Assembly: GCA_046154585.1 (NCBI GenBank)
Contig: JBJXDX010000079.1
Span: 54,580-118,579 of the forward strand
DNA from: CADEFX01 sp046154585
GTDB taxonomy: Bacteria; Pseudomonadota; Alphaproteobacteria; Rhizobiales; Hyphomicrobiaceae
Length of the DNA: 64,000 nt
Direction: 5' to 3'
Shown here: positions 1 to 9,309 of the stretch, one piece after another
Numbering within the stretch: the stretch's first letter is position 1
Layout: each line of letters starts with the position of its first letter
The notes under the pieces: generated by a model
Databases searched by the model: none
The model's input: only the letters and a program-made list of their open reading frames with translations
Told to the model about the DNA's origin: nothing
Translations under genes and position numbers: made by a program

Positions 1-337
1 CGGCCGGCTGGCGCCATCCTCTTATAGGTGTGGGCGCAAGGGAAATGCTCGCCCGCGCTCCACACCTGGCGCGGGACGTCGAACGTTGTGTTTGATGATT
101 TGCTAAGGGCCTAAGCCTCGTTAGCCTCGTTCAGGTATCGGGGAGGTCGCCAGATCAAATGCCCGTGCATGGGCGCTGGGCAGCCAGAGCATGGTCTGTC
201 CCGGGCGACCGCGGTCCCGCTGCCCTTGATTATTGAGGCATTTCGTGGCATCAGTGACCTTCCTGTCGCAAGCGCGGGAAACGCCCCTGCGGCAAACGGA
301 TTTCGCATATCTGAACAACAATTAAGGATACGCTGCG
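1..337. other. Intergenic leader upstream of rpoZ
   Basis: I see no convincing coding region here; the short frames overlap each other without homology I recognise. A stem-loop is visible at 26-67 (AGGTGTGG at 26-33 pairing with CCACACCT at 60-67), with no T-tract behind it, so it is not a clear terminator. The rpoZ promoter is presumably here, but I cannot place -35/-10 boxes with confidence. Confidence 0.4.
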
Positions 338-766
338 ATGGCACGCGTCACCGTAGAAGATTGCGTCGACAAGGTTCCGAACCGGTTCGAGCTCGTTCTG
401 CTTGCAGCCCATCGGGCCCGCGCCATCACGAATGGCGCGCACATCACCATCGACACGGAGAACGACAAGAACCCGGTGATCGCCCTGCGCGAGATCGCCG
501 ACAAAATGCTTCCGCCCGACGACCTCCGCGAGGCGCTCATTCACTCGATCCAGAAAAACGTCGAGGTTGACGAGCCCGAAGCCGGGGCCGCACCGCTGCT
601 TGCACCTGATCGGCGGCATGTGACGCTTGGACGCGACGATCAGAATGCGGATGGTATGGTCGACCAGATCACCATGTCGGAGGAGCAACTGCTGCGTGGC
701 ATGGAGAGCCTCACACCGACGGAGCCGTCCTCGAACGGCGGTGGCAATGGCGGTCGCAGCCGATAG
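338..766 (+). CDS. rpoZ: DNA-directed RNA polymerase omega subunit
   Basis: The 142-residue product starts MARVTVEDCVDKVPNRFELV, the conserved omega N-terminus, followed by the helix that packs on the beta' C-terminus (LLAAHRARAI). Omega helps assemble and stabilise RNA polymerase and in proteobacteria contributes a ppGpp site. The C-terminal third is acidic and Gly/Ser-rich (ends SSNGGGNGGRSR), longer than the roughly 90-residue E. coli protein, as is common in alphaproteobacteria. A purine-rich stretch (aattaagga) lies just before the ATG. The rsh gene follows 79 bp later, the usual pairing. Confidence 0.97.
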   Translation: MARVTVEDCVDKVPNRFELVLLAAHRARAITNGAHITIDTENDKNPVIALREIADKMLPPDDLREALIHSIQKNVEVDEPEAGAAPLLAPDRRHVTLGRDDQNADGMVDQITMSEEQLLRGMESLTPTEPSSNGGGNGGRSR

Positions 767-845
767 CTCGTCTTTTCGACCGGACGCCGCTTCTGCGCGA
801 CCTGCTGCGGGCTTTAAGCCTCCGCGCTGCGTGGGATGACGCGCC

Positions 846-3107
846 ATGATGAGGCAGTATGAACTCGTCGAGCGCGTCTTAAACTACGATCCCAAGGCGG
901 ACGAGGCTCTGCTCAACCGCGCGTATGTCTATGCCATGAAGGCACATGGCAACCAAAAACGCGCGTCGGGCGATCCCTACTTCTCCCACCCCCTCGAAGT
1001 TGCGGCAATTCTGACCGACCTGAAGCTCGATGACGCGACCATCGCCACGGCGCTTCTGCACGACGTCATCGAGGATACGGCCTCCACGCGCGCTGAAATA
1101 GACCAGCTGTTTGGGCCCGAAATCGGGTCTCTGGTCGACGGCCTGACCAAAATCCGGCGCCTGGATCTGGTGTCCAAGAAGGCCGAGCAGGCCGAGAACT
1201 TCAGAAAACTCCTGATCGCCATTTCCAGCGATATCCGTGTCTTGCTCGTCAAGCTGGCCGATCGCCTGCACAACATGCGGACCCTCGAGCACGTAAAGCC
1301 GGAAGCCCGGCGGCGTGCGAGCGAAGAGACGTTCGAGATCTATGCGCCGCTCGCCGGACGCATGGGGATGCAAGCGCTGCGCGAGGAGCTCGAGGAGCTC
1401 GCGTTCCGGGGGCTGCATCCCGAAGTTCACAAGACGGTCGTTGACCGGCTCGCCCAGCTGCGCGAGCGCAACCAGGGACTCGTCGACGAGATCAGGCGCG
1501 GACTCAAGGAAAAGCTCAGCGAGTCCAGCGTCCAGGCCGAAGTGTCAGGCCGTGAGAAGAAACCTCACTCCATCTGGAGAAAGATGGAGAACCGCCAGAT
1601 TTCGCTCGAGCAGCTGTCCGATATTTACGGCTTCCGCGTCATCGTCGACAACGCCACCGACTGCTACCGCGTCCTGGGCATCATCCATACGCACTGGCGC
1701 GCGGTCCCTGGCCGTTTCAAGGACTACATCTCGACCCCGAAGCAGAACGGGTACCAATCGCTCCACACCACCATTGTCGGTCCCCGCCATCAGCGGGTCG
1801 AGCTGCAGATCCGCACATCGGATATGAACCGCGTCGCCGAATACGGCGTCGCTGCGCACGCTCTTTACAAGGATAATGTTCCGGTGGCGGCCTTGGGTAA
1901 CGGCGCCTCAAAAAACGGGTCTGTGGACCTCGCCAAGGACGGGCCTTACGTTTGGTTGCGGCATCTGGTGGCGTCTCTCCTCGATGGCGACAACCCGGAA
2001 GAGTTCCTCGAGCACACCAAGCTCGAGCTGTTCCAGGATCAAGTTTTTTGCTTCACGCCAAAAGGCCGGCTCATTGCCCTGCCACGGGGCGCCACGCCCA
2101 TAGATTTCGCATATGCCGTGCACACCGACGTCGGCAATGGGTGCGTCGGGGCCAACATCAACGGGCGGCACATGCCGCTCACCACCGAGCTTCGCAACGG
2201 GGACGAGGTGCAGATCCTCACCTCCACGAGCCAGACGCCGCCGGCCGCTTGGGAGCGGATCGCGGTCACCGGTAAGGCCAGATCGGCCATCCGCCGCGCG
2301 GCGCGGGATGCCCTTCGCCGCCAGTATGCCGAGCTCGGGCGCCGCCTGCTCGTCTCTGCCTTCGCCAAAATCGGCCAGGACTACACCGACGACAAGCTCA
2401 GGAAGTCGCTGTTCCGCCTGTCCCAGAAGACCGTCGATGAAGTCCACGCTTCGGTTGGTCGAAGCGAGCTTGCGGTCTCTGATGTCGTGCGCGCCGTCGC
2501 CCCCGATGCAGTGCTGGCGCCGCCTCAGAAAGGGCCGCGTCCGCGCAACCGGCACGAGCGTCCGGCAACTGAAGAGGGCTGGTTCAATCTGTCGAAAGTG
2601 ATTGGGCTCAAGTTTCGGTGGCCGGGAAGCGAAGCGGGGACCGACAGCGAGCCCAAGGTTGGCCAGGGAGTGCCGATCCGCGGCATGAAGAACGATGTGC
2701 CCGTCCGGTTCGAGGATGCTGGCGCCGTACCGGGGGACCGCATCGTGGGCGTGCTCACGCCAGGGGAGGGCATTCGCATCTTCCAGATCCACTCTCCCCG
2801 TCTGAAGGATTTCGAGCATGAGCACTGGATCGACGTTACGTGGGATGTCGATCCTGACAGTCCGGAACGGTTTCCGGCGCGCATTCTCGTTACAGCGCTG
2901 AATGAGCCGGGAACGCTGGCCCAAGTCGCTCAAGTCATCGGCGAGGAGGACGGCAACATCGACAATGTGCAGATGGTGCGGCGCAGCAGCGACTTCACCG
3001 ACATGCAGGTCGAGGTGGAAGTCTGGGATTTGGAGCACCTCAACCGTATCATTCAAGGGCTTCGGTCGAGGCCGGTTTTGAGCAAGGTGGAACGCCTGTT
3101 CGAGTAG
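846..3107 (+). CDS. rsh: Bifunctional (p)ppGpp synthetase/hydrolase (RelA/SpoT homologue)
   Basis: 753 residues in the long-RSH arrangement. The HD hydrolase domain carries LLHDVIEDT near residues 70-78. The nucleotidyltransferase synthetase domain has GYQSLHTT near 301. A TGS domain starts near 400 (FTPKGRLIALPRGATPIDFAY), and a C-terminal ACT domain lies at about 678-750. Because the HD residues are intact, the protein should both make and degrade ppGpp, as expected for the single Rsh of alphaproteobacteria. Two ATGs are adjacent (846 and 849); either could be used. It sits directly after rpoZ, whose product belongs to the ppGpp target. Confidence 0.97.
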   Translation: MMRQYELVERVLNYDPKADEALLNRAYVYAMKAHGNQKRASGDPYFSHPLEVAAILTDLKLDDATIATALLHDVIEDTASTRAEIDQLFGPEIGSLVDGLTKIRRLDLVSKKAEQAENFRKLLIAISSDIRVLLVKLADRLHNMRTLEHVKPEARRRASEETFEIYAPLAGRMGMQALREELEELAFRGLHPEVHKTVVDRLAQLRERNQGLVDEIRRGLKEKLSESSVQAEVSGREKKPHSIWRKMENRQISLEQLSDIYGFRVIVDNATDCYRVLGIIHTHWRAVPGRFKDYISTPKQNGYQSLHTTIVGPRHQRVELQIRTSDMNRVAEYGVAAHALYKDNVPVAALGNGASKNGSVDLAKDGPYVWLRHLVASLLDGDNPEEFLEHTKLELFQDQVFCFTPKGRLIALPRGATPIDFAYAVHTDVGNGCVGANINGRHMPLTTELRNGDEVQILTSTSQTPPAAWERIAVTGKARSAIRRAARDALRRQYAELGRRLLVSAFAKIGQDYTDDKLRKSLFRLSQKTVDEVHASVGRSELAVSDVVRAVAPDAVLAPPQKGPRPRNRHERPATEEGWFNLSKVIGLKFRWPGSEAGTDSEPKVGQGVPIRGMKNDVPVRFEDAGAVPGDRIVGVLTPGEGIRIFQIHSPRLKDFEHEHWIDVTWDVDPDSPERFPARILVTALNEPGTLAQVAQVIGEEDGNIDNVQMVRRSSDFTDMQVEVEVWDLEHLNRIIQGLRSRPVLSKVERLFE

Positions 3108-3191
3108 GTCTTGCCGCGTTACGATATGTTGTGCCGTTCAACGCCCGGATGCCGGGATCGGGTCAGGCCTAGACGAGAGTGGTATTTGTTC

Positions 3192-3974
3192 ATGGCTCAA
3201 CGAAAGGATGTCCGCCATCTTCGTCTTGGCGTGAATATCGATCACGTCGCCACGATCCGGAACGCTCGCGGCGGCCGGCATCCTGACCCGTTGCGTGCGG
3301 CGCACTTGTCGATCGCAGCCGGCGCCGACGGGATCACGGCGCATCTGCGGGAGGATCGCCGGCATATTTCCGACGAGGATATCGCCCGCCTCAAGGGCGA
3401 GCTGACGCGGCCGCTCAACTTCGAGATGGCCGCCACCCGGGAAATGCTGGGGATCGCGCTGCGGCATGTGCCGCATGCCTGCTGCCTGGTGCCCGAGAAG
3501 CGCGAGGAGCGCACGACCGAGGGTGGTTTGGACGTGGTAGGCGGGCACAATCATCTCGCTCCTTTTGTACAGCGGCTTCAGGGCGCCGGCATTCGCGTGT
3601 CGCTGTTCATCGAACCAGAGCCGGCGGCCATCGAGGCCTCGGCGAAGCTCGGTGCGGACATCGTGGAGCTTCACACGGGCCTTTATTGCGAGAAGGCTCT
3701 GGAAAACGACGCACCGAGCTTGGCTGCCCAGCTCAGACGGCTGGAGACTTCAGCACGCGCGGCCGCGGCGGCTGGTCTGGAAGTTCATGCCGGACACGGC
3801 TTGACGTTCAACACCGTGGGCGCCGTGGCCCGCATCCCGGAAGTCGTGGAGCTCAACATCGGCCATTTTCTGATCGGCGAGGCAATATTCGGCGGCTTGC
3901 AACCTGCCATCATGCACATGCGAGCCCTCATGGATCAGGCGCGTGCCGTCGAACGGCAGACGCTGACGACCTAG
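3192..3974 (+). CDS. pdxJ: Pyridoxine 5'-phosphate synthase PdxJ
   Basis: The enzyme condenses 3-amino-2-oxopropyl phosphate (1-amino-acetone-3-phosphate) with deoxyxylulose 5-phosphate in DXP-dependent vitamin B6 synthesis. The TIM-barrel signature RLGVNIDHVATIRNARGG is near the N-terminus; EPEPAAIEASAKLGADIVELHTG and the C-terminal NIGHFLIGEAIF are also family-typical. The frame opens at 3111, but the family begins about 27 residues later, so I chose the ATG at 3192, giving 260 residues. It is followed at 12 bp by acpS, the usual pdxJ-acpS-lepB-rnc-era operon. Confidence 0.95.
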   Translation: MAQRKDVRHLRLGVNIDHVATIRNARGGRHPDPLRAAHLSIAAGADGITAHLREDRRHISDEDIARLKGELTRPLNFEMAATREMLGIALRHVPHACCLVPEKREERTTEGGLDVVGGHNHLAPFVQRLQGAGIRVSLFIEPEPAAIEASAKLGADIVELHTGLYCEKALENDAPSLAAQLRRLETSARAAAAAGLEVHAGHGLTFNTVGAVARIPEVVELNIGHFLIGEAIFGGLQPAIMHMRALMDQARAVERQTLTT

Positions 3975-3986
3975 CGGGACCGCGTC

Positions 3987-4400
3987 GTGATCATCGGCCT
4001 TGGCAGCGACATCATCGATATCCGCCGCATCGAAAGCACGATCTCGCGCTTCGGCGACCGGTTTCTGAACCGCGTCTTCACCCCGACCGAGCGGCAAAAA
4101 TCCGATCGGCGGCAGCAGCGCGCGGCCTCCTACGCCAAGCGCTTTGCCGCCAAGGAAGCCTGCTCGAAAGCGCTCGGAACCGGACTGCGCCGAGGCGTCT
4201 TTTGGCGCGACATGGGAGTGGAGAACCTTGCCTCCGGTCGGCCCACCATTATTCTGACCGGTGGTGCGGCTATGCAACTCGACCGCATCACCCCTACAGG
4301 TTATGCAGCGCGAATCGATGTCACGCTGACTGACGATTTTCCTCAAGCCCAAGCAATTGTTATCATTTCTGGCATTCCCTTGAAGAGCGAAGCCCTGTAG
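3987..4400 (+). CDS. acpS: Holo-[acyl-carrier-protein] synthase AcpS
   Basis: 137 residues starting at GTG. Transfers 4'-phosphopantetheine from CoA to apo-ACP. The N-terminal MIIGLGSDIIDIRRIE motif contains the Mg-binding Asp, and RFAAKEACSKALGTG holds the conserved Glu and Lys. The usual late G-x-A-A/hydrophobic region (TGYAARIDVTLTDD) is present. Spacing of 12 bp after pdxJ suggests co-transcription. Confidence 0.95.
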   Translation: MIIGLGSDIIDIRRIESTISRFGDRFLNRVFTPTERQKSDRRQQRAASYAKRFAAKEACSKALGTGLRRGVFWRDMGVENLASGRPTIILTGGAAMQLDRITPTGYAARIDVTLTDDFPQAQAIVIISGIPLKSEAL

Positions 4401-4515
4401 GAACAGCACGCCTCTCCGCGTCAGCGCGCACAATTGCACCCACTTATCGGAACAGCTATTGAGGGGCAGCGAGGGGAGGGCCTCGTTGCCGCAGCGGCGG
4501 CGGAAGGATCGGAGA

Positions 4516-5295
4516 ATGGCCCTGGACAGCGAGACCAAAAAGGCCAGCGAGGGGGGCTGGCGCGATATCGTCACGATTTTCGTGCACGCACTCATCATCG
4601 CATTCGTTGTGCGCGTATTCCTTTATCAGCCGTTCAATATTCCCTCCGGTTCGATGCAGTCGACCCTGTTGATTGGTGACTACTTGTTCGTATCGAAGCT
4701 GTCCTACGGGTACAGCCGCTACTCGTTCCCGTTCGGTCTGAACCTGTTCTCAGGTCGTGTTCTTGGTGCCGAGCCCAAGCGGGGCGATGTCGTCGTTTTC
4801 AAGCTGCCGCGTGACAATTCGACGGACTACATCAAGCGCGTGATCGGCCTTCCCGGCGACGAGATCAGCGTCCGTCGCGGCATCCTCTTCATCAACGGCC
4901 GTGAGGTTCCGCGGCGCCGTGTGAGCGACTTCGTGCAGATCGAACAGGACGGCCGTGAAGCCCGCACGGCGCGCTACGAGGAGACGCTGCCGAACGGCGT
5001 GAAGTACAGCGTTCTCGACGCCAAGCAGAACGGCGAGTTCGACGATGTCGGCCCCTATAAGGTGCCCGCCGGTCACTACTTCATGATGGGTGACAATCGC
5101 GACAACTCGACGGACAGCCGCGAACAGTCACCGCGTTACGGTGTGGGCTATGTTCCCTACGAAAACCTCGTGGGTCGCGCCGACATTATCTTCTTTTCAG
5201 CCGCCGTCGATGAGCCGGATGCATTTCGTCTGACCAGTCCCTGGACGTGGCCATTCGACATCCGCTGGTGGCGAATTTTCAACATCGTTCGTTGA
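4516..5295 (+). CDS. lepB: Signal peptidase I
   Basis: 259 residues; cleaves signal peptides at the periplasmic face of the inner membrane. One N-terminal membrane segment (about residues 18-36) precedes the catalytic serine in SGSMQ (about residue 46). The catalytic lysine lies in DYIKRVIGLPGD (about residue 107), and the box E motif MGDNRDNSTDSR is intact. The frame is open from 4459, but the ATG at 4516 is preceded by AAGGATCGGAGA and gives the normal N-terminus. The gene sits between acpS and rnc as in most alphaproteobacteria. Confidence 0.96.
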   Translation: MALDSETKKASEGGWRDIVTIFVHALIIAFVVRVFLYQPFNIPSGSMQSTLLIGDYLFVSKLSYGYSRYSFPFGLNLFSGRVLGAEPKRGDVVVFKLPRDNSTDYIKRVIGLPGDEISVRRGILFINGREVPRRRVSDFVQIEQDGREARTARYEETLPNGVKYSVLDAKQNGEFDDVGPYKVPAGHYFMMGDNRDNSTDSREQSPRYGVGYVPYENLVGRADIIFFSAAVDEPDAFRLTSPWTWPFDIRWWRIFNIVR

Positions 5296-5305
5296 TGAGG
5301 ATTGC

Positions 5306-6013
5306 GTGGCTCGAGGGCGCAATCTCAAAGGCCTCGAAGCTGCTCTGGGCTACAAGTTCAAGAGCCGTACCATGCTTCAGCGTGCGCTGACGCACGCCAG
5401 CAAGCGCACCGAGAAGGGCAAGGTCCTTGACAATGAACGCCTGGAGTTCCTAGGGGACCGCGTGCTGGCGCTGGCGATCGCGGAGCTGCTGATCGAGCTC
5501 GATCCGCTCGCCAACGAAGGCGAGCTGGCGCGCCGCTTCAATCGGCTTGTCCGCAGGGAGTCCTGCGCGCGGGTCGGTCGCGATCTTGGCCTGGGCTCCG
5601 CCCTCGTGCTGTCGGTTTCGGAAGCCGACAGCGGTGGGCGGGAGAAGGATACGATCCTGGCTGATGCGTGCGAGGCTTTGCTGGCGGCAGTCTTCCTGGA
5701 GGCAGGATTTCCGGTCGCCCGCGAGGTCGTTCGCCGGTTGTGGTCTCCGATGGTCGATAAGCTGCCGGCCGTGGCGACCGATGCCAAGTCTGCTCTGCAG
5801 GAATGGGCTCAGGGCCAGGGTCTGGCGCTGCCCGAATATGTCGAAGTGGAGCGGCATGGCCCCGATCACGCGCCGCGCTTTACATCCGAGGTGCGCATAG
5901 CCGGTCGCAAACCGGCGCGCGGGGAGGGCGCCAACAAGCGCGCCGCCGAGCAGGCGGCCGCAACGGAGCTGCTCTCACGCGAAGGCGTCTGGAGACCTGG
6001 ATCCCATGTCTGA
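5306..6013 (+). CDS. rnc: Ribonuclease III
   Basis: 235 residues with a GTG start 10 bp after lepB. Double-strand-specific endoribonuclease for rRNA and mRNA processing. The signature NERLEFLGDRVLALAIAELL holds the catalytic Glu and Asp residues, and DACEALLAAVFLEAGF the second acidic pair. A C-terminal double-stranded RNA-binding domain (from about residue 155, ending in NKRAAEQAAATELL) completes the normal architecture. The last 8 bases overlap era, implying translational coupling. Confidence 0.96.
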   Translation: MARGRNLKGLEAALGYKFKSRTMLQRALTHASKRTEKGKVLDNERLEFLGDRVLALAIAELLIELDPLANEGELARRFNRLVRRESCARVGRDLGLGSALVLSVSEADSGGREKDTILADACEALLAAVFLEAGFPVAREVVRRLWSPMVDKLPAVATDAKSALQEWAQGQGLALPEYVEVERHGPDHAPRFTSEVRIAGRKPARGEGANKRAAEQAAATELLSREGVWRPGSHV

Positions 6014-6953
6014 AGAGCCCGGTATCGGCGCGTCTTCCCCACAAGTGCCCGTCGAAGATCAGCGCTGCGGTTTCATCGCCGTCGTCGGCGCCCCCAATGC
6101 CGGCAAGTCCACGCTGGTGAACGCGCTCGTCGGCGCCAAGGTGACGATCGTGTCGCGCAAGGCCCAGACGACGCGTGTGCCCATTCGCGGCATTACCATC
6201 GAAGGTGCCAGCCAGCTCATCTTCATCGATACGCCGGGCATTTTTGCGCCCCGCCGGAGGCTCGATCGCGCGATGGTCGAGGCCGCCTGGGCTCGCGCCA
6301 CGGATGCCGATGTGATTGCGCTCGTCGTCGATGCCGCGAAGGGCGCCGAGGACGAGGATACCGCGCGCATCCTGGCCAAGCTCGGCGACGTCCGCGCGCA
6401 GCGCCTGCTGCTGCTCAACAAGGTCGATCGCGTGAAGAAGGAGAGCTTGCTGGGTGTTGCCGCAGCGCTCAATGCCAAGCTGCCCTTCGCGGCAACATTC
6501 ATGATTTCGGCCTTGAAGGGCAGCGGCATCGAGGATCTCAGGAAACACCTGGCCGCGCTGGTCCAGCCCGGTCCCTGGCACTATCCCGAGGATGACATTT
6601 CCGACGCGCCGCTGCGCCTGCTTGCCGCGGAGATCACGCGGGAGCGCCTCTACGAGCGGCTCCACGACGAGCTGCCCTATTCAGCCACCGTTGAGACGAC
6701 ATCCTGGAAGGATCTGCGTGACGGCTCAGTGCGCATCGAGCAGACCATTTTCGTAGAGCGCGAGAGCCAGCGTCGGATCGTCCTGGGCGAGGGGGGACGT
6801 TCCATCAAGCAGATCTCGATGGAGTCGCGCCGGCAGTTCGGCGAGATCATCGACAAGCCCGTCCATCTCTTCCTGTTCGTCAAGGTCCGCGACAGCTGGC
6901 AGAACGATCCAGAACGCTACCGCGAGATCGGTCTGGATTTCCCGAAGACCTGA
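6006..6953 (+). CDS. era: GTPase Era
   Basis: 315 residues. Ras-like GTPase that binds 16S rRNA during 30S maturation. The G1 loop GAPNAGKS lies at residues 28-35, DTPG is the G3 motif, and NKVD in LLLNKVDRVKK is G4. The C-terminal KH domain shows LGEGGRSIKQIS. The start overlaps the end of rnc by 8 bp, as in the conserved rnc-era pair. It converges on the CBS-domain gene downstream, with only 21 bp between the stop codons. Confidence 0.97.
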   Translation: MSEEPGIGASSPQVPVEDQRCGFIAVVGAPNAGKSTLVNALVGAKVTIVSRKAQTTRVPIRGITIEGASQLIFIDTPGIFAPRRRLDRAMVEAAWARATDADVIALVVDAAKGAEDEDTARILAKLGDVRAQRLLLLNKVDRVKKESLLGVAAALNAKLPFAATFMISALKGSGIEDLRKHLAALVQPGPWHYPEDDISDAPLRLLAAEITRERLYERLHDELPYSATVETTSWKDLRDGSVRIEQTIFVERESQRRIVLGEGGRSIKQISMESRRQFGEIIDKPVHLFLFVKVRDSWQNDPERYREIGLDFPKT

Positions 6954-6974
6954 TGCGTGGTTGCCGTAGCTCAG

Positions 6975-8324
6975 TCAATAACTGGCGCGTACGCGCGACG
7001 GCAGCCGTTTTGCAATAACCCTGTCGATGCGCCGCCCATCGAGATCGACGACCTCGAACTCCCATCCCATCGCCACCACGGTCTCCCCCACCTTGGGCAA
7101 TCGCTGCAGGTGTGAGAGCAGGAACCCTGCTGCCGTTTGATAGTCGCGGCTCGCGGGCAGCACGATCCCGAGCAGATCCGCCATCTCATCGACGGCCATC
7201 CAGCCCGAGATCAGCCATGAGCCGTCATCGCGCTGGACAACCTGGGTCTCGCCCACAGCGTCTCCCGACGTCGGACCGGAAATGGCCTCCAGCAGATCGG
7301 CGGGCGTAACGAGCCCCTCGAAATGGCCATACTCGTCCAGCACGAGGGCCATCTTCACTTCCGCCGCGCGCAGCTGCGCCATCACGTCGAGCGCATCCAT
7401 GGTATCGGGCACGACTGCAGCCGGCCGCATGCGCTTCCTGATGTCGAGCGGTTGGTTTTGCAGAACCGAGGCCAGAAGATCGCGCGCCTGGACGACGCCC
7501 ATCATTGCATCGGCAGATCCCTCGCCGACCGGAAGCAGCGAGTGCGGCGTTTCGATCAGCACGCGTTTGGTCTCCTCGTCGCTCGCATTCAGATCCAGCC
7601 AGCTCACCTCCGTGCGGGGTGTCATAACGCCTTTCACGGAGCGATCGCCCAGCCGCATCACGCCGACCAGAAGCCGCTGCTCGTCAGCCTCGAGGACGCC
7701 CGCGCTCTCCGCCTCCGCTATGAGGCTCTTGATTTCTTCTTCCGTCACCGTTTCTTCGGCTTCGGCCGTGCGCCCCAGGATGCGTAGAACCAGCCGCGTA
7801 GAGATGTTGAGCAGCCAAACCAGAGGGGCGGCCACACGCGACATTACGGTCATGGCGGGCGCGACGGCGCAGGCGATCGCCTCGGCATTGCGCAGAGCAA
7901 GATGCTTGGGAACAAGCTCCCCGATGATCAGCGACAGATAGGTCAGGCACGCGACGATAAATCCGAACCCGAGAGGCTCGGCGAACCGATCGGGCACACC
8001 GCGAGATTCGAGCCAGAACGCCAGGTCGCTGCCGAACGTGGCGCCCGAGTATGCACCGGCCAGGATGCCGACCAGGGTAATGCCGATCTGCACCGTCGAG
8101 AGAAAGCGCCCGGGATCGCTCGACAACTCGAGGGCCCTGCGCGCACCCTTGCGCCCTGATGCGGCCAGCACCCTCAGCCGGGCTCGGCGAGAAGAGACAA
8201 CGGCCAGCTCCGATAGTGCGAATACGCCGTTGAGCAATATCAGAAAGGCAATAATGGCAAGTTCGAACACGGTCTCCGCTCTGGCCTGGGGTGGCCGGCT
8301 GTTGGCGTGGCCATCCAATAGCAT
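6975..8324 (-). CDS. CNNM/CBS-domain membrane protein (HlyC/CorC family)
   Basis: 449 residues from the ATG at 8324, which is preceded by AGAGG at suitable spacing; an upstream frame extends to 8375. The N-terminal half is a CNNM/DUF21 membrane domain with about four hydrophobic segments, starting FELAIIAFLILLNGVFALSE. A CBS pair follows (VMTPRTEVSWLDL; DEYGHFEGLVTPADLLEAI), then a C-terminal CorC_HlyC transporter-associated domain. Family members are linked to Mg2+/Co2+ efflux; the haemolysin name is historical. The substrate cannot be read from sequence. Confidence 0.85.
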   Translation of the reverse strand: MLLDGHANSRPPQARAETVFELAIIAFLILLNGVFALSELAVVSSRRARLRVLAASGRKGARRALELSSDPGRFLSTVQIGITLVGILAGAYSGATFGSDLAFWLESRGVPDRFAEPLGFGFIVACLTYLSLIIGELVPKHLALRNAEAIACAVAPAMTVMSRVAAPLVWLLNISTRLVLRILGRTAEAEETVTEEEIKSLIAEAESAGVLEADEQRLLVGVMRLGDRSVKGVMTPRTEVSWLDLNASDEETKRVLIETPHSLLPVGEGSADAMMGVVQARDLLASVLQNQPLDIRKRMRPAAVVPDTMDALDVMAQLRAAEVKMALVLDEYGHFEGLVTPADLLEAISGPTSGDAVGETQVVQRDDGSWLISGWMAVDEMADLLGIVLPASRDYQTAAGFLLSHLQRLPKVGETVVAMGWEFEVVDLDGRRIDRVIAKRLPSRVRASY

Positions 8325-8406
8325 GGTTGGCGACCTCTGCGTCAACGTGTGCCACAGGACCTCTCGCAGTCGCATACCTGCGCGTGGTGCCCGACTCCGC
8401 TATGCG

Positions 8407-8573
8407 CTAGTGTGATGATCGAGAAATTCGCCGGCATTTGCCGCACATCCTGGAGCAAATTTCTCGGTCTGAACCACACTAGAAAATCTATGATGCTAGT
8501 GTCCCTTTGGATTCCGAAGTTCGCGCTCAGACCTAGCATCGAGATCAGGCGAACTTCGGAGTCGGGACACTAG
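8407..8573 (+). repeat. 167-bp two-hairpin CTAG element, copy 1 (5' of recO)
   Basis: The element begins CTAGTGTGATGATCGAG and ends GTCGGGACACTAG. Hairpin 1 spans 8407-8482 and hairpin 2 spans 8496-8573, joined by 13 nt (8483-8495). Each has an outer stem of about 10 bp starting at CTAG, an asymmetric bulge, and an inner stem of about 15 bp. The bulge is on the 3' arm in hairpin 1 (TGA) and on the 5' arm in hairpin 2 (TTTG), so the two halves are inverted relatives. It ends 3 nt before the recO ATG. Confidence 0.9.
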
Positions 8574-8576
8574 GCC

Positions 8577-9302
8577 ATGGAATGGGTTGATGAGGGAATC
8601 GTGCTGGGCGTGCGGCCGCACGGGGAGACTGCGGCGGTCGCGGAGATGTTTACGCGCTCCCGCGGTCGTCACCTCGGACTGGTCCACGGAGGCCGTTCGC
8701 GGAAACTCAGGCCCGTCCTGCAGATCGGGAATCACGTCGAGGTGGGCTGGAAAGGTCGGCTGCCTGAAGATCTCGGCAGCATGACCATCGAGCTGCGGCG
8801 CGGTTTCGCTGCGGAAGCCATGACACGCGCTGCCGACCTCGCGGCGTTAACGTCATTCTCCGTTCTGGCGCATCTGCTGCCCGAGCGTGACCCGCATCCG
8901 GGCCTGTATGAGATATCGCTTTTTGTCCTGGGCTTTCTTGAAGAGGCGGAAGTCTGGCCTGCGCTTATGGTGCGCTGGGAGCTGGCCTTGCTGGACGAGC
9001 TTGGGTTTGGTCTCGATCTTGCGAAGTGTGCCGTGACCGGCAGCTCGGAGGATCTGATCTACGTCTCGCCGCGGTCGGGCCGGGCCGTCTCGGCGGAGGC
9101 CGGCGAGCCCTATAAGGATCGCTTGCTTGCTCTGCCGGCGTTTCTCAGCGGCAAGGCAAATGGCCCGGTGACGCGGGCCGACGTTGTGGCGGGCTTCGCG
9201 CTGACAGGGCACTTTCTCAAGACTCGGGTCCTGGAGCCTAGAGAATTGGCAATGCCCGACGCGCGGCAGCGTATGGTAGCGCTGGTGTGCTCCAGGAATT
9301 GA
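8577..9302 (+). CDS. recO: DNA repair protein RecO
   Basis: 241 residues. RecO works with RecF/RecR to load RecA on SSB-coated single-stranded DNA. The start MEWVDEGIVLGVRPHGE and the OB-fold HGRHLGLV-like segment (SRGRHLGLVHGGRSRKLRP) are family-typical, so this ATG is the canonical start. The start codon lies only 3 nt after a 167-bp repeat element, so no normal Shine-Dalgarno is visible; the nearest purine run (CGGAG) is about 15 nt upstream, inside the repeat. The zinc-binding cysteines of some RecO proteins are not evident. Confidence 0.93.
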   Translation: MEWVDEGIVLGVRPHGETAAVAEMFTRSRGRHLGLVHGGRSRKLRPVLQIGNHVEVGWKGRLPEDLGSMTIELRRGFAAEAMTRAADLAALTSFSVLAHLLPERDPHPGLYEISLFVLGFLEEAEVWPALMVRWELALLDELGFGLDLAKCAVTGSSEDLIYVSPRSGRAVSAEAGEPYKDRLLALPAFLSGKANGPVTRADVVAGFALTGHFLKTRVLEPRELAMPDARQRMVALVCSRN

Positions 9303-9309
9303 GGCGGCC

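Noticed and set aside
1..337. tmRNA or upstream smpB remnant before rpoZ
   Set aside because: I could not find the tRNA-like ends or tag sequence, and no protein-like frame ends here.
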